8,534 bases of DNA, taken from positions 1 through 8,534 of the forward strand of contig JACQDG010000042.1 in assembly GCA_016201185.1 (NCBI GenBank), read 5' to 3'. The DNA is from Acidobacteriota bacterium. GTDB taxonomy: Bacteria > Acidobacteriota > Terriglobia > Bryobacterales > JACQDG01. This document shows, piece after piece, positions 5,606 through 8,534 of this stretch. Every line of letters begins with the position of its first letter. The stretch's first letter is position 1. The notes beneath the pieces were generated by a model. The model had not been told where the DNA came from and ran no database searches. It saw nothing but the letters and a program-made list of their open reading frames with translations. The position numbers were made by a program, and so were the translations under genes.

Positions 5606-5641
5606 TGACCCGAGTATAGCACCCGGTGTGCCCCGAGCTTC
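5606..5641. promoter_or_regulatory. 36-base divergent intergenic region
   Basis: This region lies between the start codons of the secreted-protein gene (-) and the DPM1-like gene (+). It carries the - strand TATACT box. On the + strand the overlapping bases read TATAGC (5615-5620), a poor -10 candidate about 21 bases before the ATG at 5642. Any + strand -35 would fall inside the secreted-protein gene. Confidence 0.4.
5613..5618 (-). promoter_or_regulatory. -10 box placed for a leaderless transcript of the secreted-protein gene
   Basis: On the - strand TATACT (5 of 6 to TATAAT) is followed by seven bases and then the ATG at 5605, so the predicted transcript starts at the start codon. No Shine-Dalgarno precedes the ATG. 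No clear -35 is visible. This is the same layout as at 1504-1517, with a better hexamer. Confidence 0.5.
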
Positions 5642-6313
5642 ATGTACAAGGATCACCGCATCACCGTCATCATCCCCTGCCTCAACGAGCAGCAGGGCAT
5701 CGAGCTGATCCTGCGGCGCATGCCCTCCTACGTGGATGAGGTCATCGTGGTGGACAACGGCTCCACCGACCACACCGCCACGGTGGCTGCCGCCCTGGGC
5801 GCCCAGGTCATCCGCGAGGACGTCCGTGGCTACGGCCGCGCCTACAAGAGAGGCTTCGCCCACGCCACCGGCGACCTGATCGTCACCCTCGACGGCGACC
5901 ACTCCTACCCCGTCGACGCCATCTCCTATCTGCTCGAGGCCTTCCTGCACCTGCGTGTCGATTTCCTGAACGGCTCCCGCTTTCCCGTGCGCGATTCCCG
6001 CTCCATGAGCTTCAAACATAAGGTCGGCAACCTGGCCCTCTCCCTCGCCACTTCCCTGTTGTATTTCCGCTGGGTGCGCGATTCCCAATCCGGCATGTGG
6101 GTCTTCCGGCGCAGCATCCTGCCGCTGATGAATCTGGAGTCCGACGGCATGGCGTTCTCCGAGGAAATCAAGATCGAGGCGCTCAAGAATCCCCGGATTC
6201 AGTTCGGCGAAATTTCGATCCTCTACTCCTCTCGCCTGGGCGAAATAAAGCTGAATCCCTGGCGCGACGGTTTCCACAATCTCTGGCTTCTCATCCAAAA
6301 GCGATTCCGGTGA
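5642..6313 (+). CDS. GT2 glycosyltransferase, polyprenyl-phosphate sugar transferase (DPM1-like) type
   Basis: The 223 residues form a single soluble GT-A domain. ITVIIPCLNEQQGIELIL (7-24) starts the nucleotide-binding fold. DEVIVVDNGSTD (32-43) and GDLIVTLDGDHSYP (77-90) give the UDP/GDP-sugar site with DGD (84-86) as the metal-binding motif. SQSGMWVFRRSILPLM (148-163) matches the 'D.xSGfr.frr' block of dolichol- or polyprenyl-phosphate mannose/glucose synthases. Relatives move a sugar from a nucleotide to polyprenyl phosphate, making a donor used on the outer face of the membrane. No C-terminal transmembrane segments follow, as in the short bacterial forms. The ATG at 5642 has only a weak GAG upstream. 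The gene is divergent from the secreted-protein gene with 36 bases between. The exact sugar cannot be told, and a direct glycan transferase remains possible. Confidence 0.85.
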   Translation: MYKDHRITVIIPCLNEQQGIELILRRMPSYVDEVIVVDNGSTDHTATVAAALGAQVIREDVRGYGRAYKRGFAHATGDLIVTLDGDHSYPVDAISYLLEAFLHLRVDFLNGSRFPVRDSRSMSFKHKVGNLALSLATSLLYFRWVRDSQSGMWVFRRSILPLMNLESDGMAFSEEIKIEALKNPRIQFGEISILYSSRLGEIKLNPWRDGFHNLWLLIQKRFR

Positions 6314-6314
6314 A

Positions 6315-6338
6315 CTCTGCGCCCTCTGCGTCTCTGCG
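6315..6338. repeat. Short-period intergenic repeat (CTCTGCG x3)
   Basis: CTCTGCG occurs at 6315-6321, 6324-6330 and 6332-6338 (steps of 9 and 8 bases), starting two bases after the GT2 stop codon and ending in GGTGAA. From memory, phrases of this kind recur in intergenic DNA of Acidobacteriota, Chlorobi, Planctomycetes and others. Their role is unknown. It may affect transcript ends or be a mobile miniature element. Confidence 0.65.
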
Positions 6339-6350
6339 GTGAAAAAATCG

Positions 6351-6379
6351 TTTACACGCGCCCCAAAGTGTGTTATGAA
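6351..6379 (+). promoter_or_regulatory. Probable sigma70-type promoter for the GT2 gene run
   Basis: TTTACA (6351-6356, 5 of 6 to TTGACA), a 17-base spacer, and TATGAA (6374-6379, 4 of 6) preceded by TGT, which makes an extended TGn -10. It lies in the 119-base gap before the GT2 gene at 6433 and predicts a start near 6386 with a leader of about 45 bases. It would drive the three overlapping GT2 genes as a separate operon from wzt. Confidence 0.45.
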
Positions 6380-6415
6380 GGTTATATCCCGCTGTTACTT
6401 TCCGCGTCTGGCGCA

Positions 6416-6431
6416 GGTCGTTTCCTCGACC
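6416..6431 (+). promoter_or_regulatory. Small hairpin directly before a start codon
   Basis: GGTCG (6416-6420) pairs with CGACC (6427-6431) around a 6-base loop, and the ATG follows at 6433. The only Shine-Dalgarno-like AGG (6415-6417) lies in the first arm. If it forms, the hairpin could limit ribosome access. With only five pairs it may be chance. Confidence 0.3.
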
Positions 6432-6432
6432 G

Positions 6433-7446
6433 ATGACGGTTTCCTTCGTGATTCCCAATTGGAACCGAAGCGATCTGCTGGCGGCCGCGCTGGCTAGCAT
6501 CCGCGCCCAGACGCTGCCTCCCCTGGAAGTTCTGGTCGTAGACAATGGCTCGGCGGACGACTCCGTTCGCATCGCCCGCGAAGCGGGCGCAACAGTGCTG
6601 CAACTGGAAAGAAACTGTGGCTTCAGTTTTGCCGTCAATCGAGGTCTGGAAGCCGCCCGTGGCGAAATGGTGGCCCTGGTGAACAACGACGTGGAGCTGG
6701 CCCCGGACTGGACCGAGAAGCTCGGCCGGGCGCTAGAGAGAGACGGCGGCTGGTTTGCCACCGGCAAAGTGCTGGACCATGCCAGCCGCCGCCGCATCGA
6801 CGGCGCCGGCGACGCCGTGTGCCGCGGCGGCACGGCCTGCCGGCTGGGACAGGGGCTCGACGACGGCCCGCGCTTTGACCAGCCCCGCTCCACCTACTTC
6901 CCCTCCGCCACCGCCGTGCTCGCCCGGCGCGAATTTTTTGATCGCGTGGGCAACCTCGAGGAGGTCTTCTTCGCCTACCTGGAAGACGTGGACCTCGGCA
7001 TGCGCGCCGCCCTGCTGGACCTGGCTGGATTGTATGTGCCGGAGGCAGTGGCCTACCACCACGGCAGCGCTACCCTCGGCGGCTGGAACGCCAAAATCGT
7101 GGAGTGGATCACGCGCAACCAGATCCTCCTGTTGGCCAAGTTTTACCCCGGGCGCCTGGCCCGGCTGTGGTGGCGGCCGATCCTGGCTGCCCAGGCCCTG
7201 TGGGGCGCCATGGCGGTGTGGCACGGCTGCCCGCTGGCCTATGCCCGCGGCCTGTGGGCCGGCCTGCGCGCCGGCCGCGCCCTGCGGCGCTCTTCCGCCG
7301 GCTGGCGCGCCCACGCTGACCGCCTGGCCGCCGCCCTGGGCGCCTCGGAGCGCGAGTTGGCCGGTGTGCAGCAGGCCGCTGGCTGGAATCATCGTTACTG
7401 GCGTTGGTATTTTCGTCTCGCGCCGATCCCCCGGGAGGCGGAGTGA
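6433..7446 (+). CDS. GT2 glycosyltransferase, WbbL/rhamnosyltransferase-like
   Basis: The 337-residue GT-A enzyme is probably cytoplasmic and membrane-associated. TVSFVIPNWNRSDLL (2-16) is the first strand, VLVVDNGSADDS (33-44) the nucleotide site and NND (84-86) the metal-binding DXD equivalent. FFAYLEDVDLGMRA (179-192) carries the likely catalytic Glu-Asp, and AYHHGSAT (207-214) is the conserved His block of the COG1216 (WbbL-like) group. These enzymes usually add rhamnose or related sugars to a lipid-linked chain; the actual sugar is not readable here. Residues about 235-275 are hydrophobic and Trp-rich (LARLWWRPILAAQALWGAMA at 242-261) and may lie on the membrane. The Ala/Arg-rich C-terminal part (about 278-337) looks helical. 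ATG 6433 fits the family start. The stop overlaps the next GTG by 4 bases. Confidence 0.87.
   Translation: MTVSFVIPNWNRSDLLAAALASIRAQTLPPLEVLVVDNGSADDSVRIAREAGATVLQLERNCGFSFAVNRGLEAARGEMVALVNNDVELAPDWTEKLGRALERDGGWFATGKVLDHASRRRIDGAGDAVCRGGTACRLGQGLDDGPRFDQPRSTYFPSATAVLARREFFDRVGNLEEVFFAYLEDVDLGMRAALLDLAGLYVPEAVAYHHGSATLGGWNAKIVEWITRNQILLLAKFYPGRLARLWWRPILAAQALWGAMAVWHGCPLAYARGLWAGLRAGRALRRSSAGWRAHADRLAAALGASERELAGVQQAAGWNHRYWRWYFRLAPIPREAE
7433..7438 (+). promoter_or_regulatory. Shine-Dalgarno that fixes the GTG start at 7443
   Basis: GGGAGG ends four bases before GTG 7443, inside the last codons of the preceding gene. It supports GTG 7443 over the in-frame GTG at 7404, and implies coupled translation. 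Confidence 0.6.
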
Positions 7447-8375
7447 ACGCCCACGTAGCCGCCGTTGTCGTCACCTACAATTCGGCCGCTGTCATTGACA
7501 ATTGCCTTCGCTCGTTGCAGGATTTCGCCGAAATCGTAGTCGTGGATAATGCCTCTGCGGACGAAACCTGCTGCGTCGTGGCCCAATATGGGGCCCGCGT
7601 CAGGCTGATCGCGAACCCTGAAAACCGGGGATTCGCGGGCGCCGCCAACCAGGGCATTCAAGCCACCAACAGCCCCCTGGTCCTGTTCTTGAATCCCGAT
7701 GCCGCGCTGGCGACGGCCGTGGAGCCAATGGTCGCGCGCTTCGCGATGCCACATCTCGGCGCCGTCGCCGGCCGGCTCGTGGACCCCGATGGCCGCACCC
7801 AGGTGGGCTTCAACCTCCGTGCTTTCCCCACACCGCTGAGCTTGGCTTTCGAGGCGCTGCTCCTGAATCGCCTCTGGCCCGGCAATCCTGTGAATCGCCG
7901 CTATCGCTGCCTCGATCTCGATTACGCCCGCGAGCAGGACGTCGACCAGCCCGCCGGCGCTTTTCTGATGGTCCGCCGCGACGTGCTCCACCAGGTCAGC
8001 GGCTGGGATGAACGCTTTTATCCGCTCTGGTTCGAGGACGTCGACCTCTGCCGGCGCATTCGACAGGCTGGCTATGCCATCCGGTATGTGCCGGAGGTGG
8101 TAGCCCGCCACCAGGGAGCCCATTCTTTGTCGCGAATATCCCTGGAACAGAAACAGATTTATTGGTATGGTAGCCTTTTAGCTTACGCCGTCAAGAACTT
8201 TTCGCCCTGGGCGCAGGTTGGCTTGCGGGCCACGGTCTGGGCAGGCGCTCTGTTGCGCACCCTGGCAGCTTGGGGGCGCGGCGGGGAATCTCGCGGCTAC
8301 CGGAGGGTGATGGGTTTGGCGCTCGCTCGCCAGGCGACTGCAGCTCGACAGGTTCAACCTCATGTCCTTATGTGA
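7443..8375 (+). CDS. GT2 glycosyltransferase, WbbL/rhamnosyltransferase-like
   Basis: The 310 residues start at GTG 7443, which overlaps the previous stop by 4 bases and has a good GGGAGG. HVAAVVVTYNSA (4-15) begins the GT-A fold. VVVDNASAD (32-40) forms the nucleotide site and FLNPDA (82-87) the metal site with NPD in place of DXD. The block from GAFLMVRRD (172-180) through GWDERFYPLWFEDVDLC (187-203) holds the conserved acceptor loop and the Glu-Asp pair. ARHQGAHS (221-228) is the usual His block. This matches the COG1216 rhamnosyltransferase-like group, sister to the gene before it. The middle part (about 125-165, with LLLNRLWPGNPVNRRYR at 139-155) is typical of the family. A hydrophobic stretch (about 257-277) may touch the membrane. 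The linked sugar is unknown. The stop overlaps the next gene by 14 bases. Confidence 0.88.
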   Translation: MNAHVAAVVVTYNSAAVIDNCLRSLQDFAEIVVVDNASADETCCVVAQYGARVRLIANPENRGFAGAANQGIQATNSPLVLFLNPDAALATAVEPMVARFAMPHLGAVAGRLVDPDGRTQVGFNLRAFPTPLSLAFEALLLNRLWPGNPVNRRYRCLDLDYAREQDVDQPAGAFLMVRRDVLHQVSGWDERFYPLWFEDVDLCRRIRQAGYAIRYVPEVVARHQGAHSLSRISLEQKQIYWYGSLLAYAVKNFSPWAQVGLRATVWAGALLRTLAAWGRGGESRGYRRVMGLALARQATAARQVQPHVLM

Positions 8376-8534
8376 CTTTGTCTCAGTAACCGTCGTTACT
8401 TACAACAGCGGTCGCTTCATTCGTCGGTGCCTGGAATCGGTCCTGGGCCAGAAGTATCCCCGGCTCGAAGTCATCGTCATTGATAATGCCTCCATTGACG
8501 GGACCATCGACATTCTGGAGCACTTCGAAGACCG
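8362..8534 (+). CDS. GT2 glycosyltransferase, N-terminal part (3' end outside window)
   Basis: ATG 8362 opens a frame that runs to the window edge (57 complete codons). It begins MSLCDFVSVTVVTYNSG and continues through RCLESVLGQKYP and VIVIDNASIDGT, the classic start of a GT2 GT-A domain: first strand, helix, then the nucleotide-binding DNAS.DGT motif. It overlaps the previous gene by 14 bases. AGG at 8350-8352, nine bases before the ATG, is a modest Shine-Dalgarno. It is the third overlapping GT2 gene in a row and so belongs to the same transcript. 'LEsVLgQkYP.lEviViDN' is typical of GT2 chain-building transferases, but substrate and full length cannot be seen. Confidence 0.85.
   Translation, partial: MSLCDFVSVTVVTYNSGRFIRRCLESVLGQKYPRLEVIVIDNASIDGTIDILEHFED

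Noticed and set aside
5606..6298. N-terminal extension of the secreted-protein frame (408 codons in all)
   Set aside because: This part is antisense to the DPM1-like GT2 gene, and the signal peptide begins at the ATG at 5605.

Overview
The window looks like a GC-rich chromosome segment from a soil-type bacterium. My best guess is Acidobacteriota (Bryobacter/Solibacter-like). That guess rests on remembered protein style and on the intergenic short repeats, not on a marker gene. No rRNA, tRNA, CRISPR array or intact transposase is visible.

Left part (1-1516): the C-terminal end of an alpha/beta hydrolase (1-300) is followed by about 500 bases with no convincing gene. These carry a short-period repeat and a 10-bp palindrome. 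A two-gene toxin-antitoxin module follows (810-1227): a small intact-looking antitoxin and a PemK/MazF-type toxin that stops about 40 residues early. A 289-base non-coding stretch with an AT-rich island leads to the next gene. The module sits between two copies of a diverged direct repeat (about 546-570 and 1320-1345).

Middle and right part (1517-8534): a surface-polysaccharide gene cluster. It opens with a Wzt-type ABC exporter ATPase with a C-terminal glycan-binding domain. This is translationally coupled (4-base overlap) to a large membrane-anchored GT2-GT4 fusion glycosyltransferase. A gene on the opposite strand for a secreted protein of unknown function overlaps the fusion gene tail to tail by 47 bases. 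A soluble GT2 of the polyprenyl-phosphate sugar transferase type follows, and then a run of three GT2 (WbbL/rhamnosyltransferase-like) genes with overlapping ends, the last cut by the window edge.

Taken together, the GT2 enzymes and the fusion would assemble an oligosaccharide on a lipid carrier, the DPM1-like enzyme might supply a lipid-linked sugar, and Wzt would power export of the finished chain. The partner permease (Wzm) is not in the window.

The most unusual points are an apparent in-frame loss of a Rossmann segment in the GT4 half of the fusion, two genes whose -10-like box sits exactly 7 bases before the ATG with no Shine-Dalgarno (candidate leaderless starts), the dual-coding tail-to-tail overlap, the truncated toxin, and the flanking or short-period repeats. 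I see no clear-cut new defence or mobile system.
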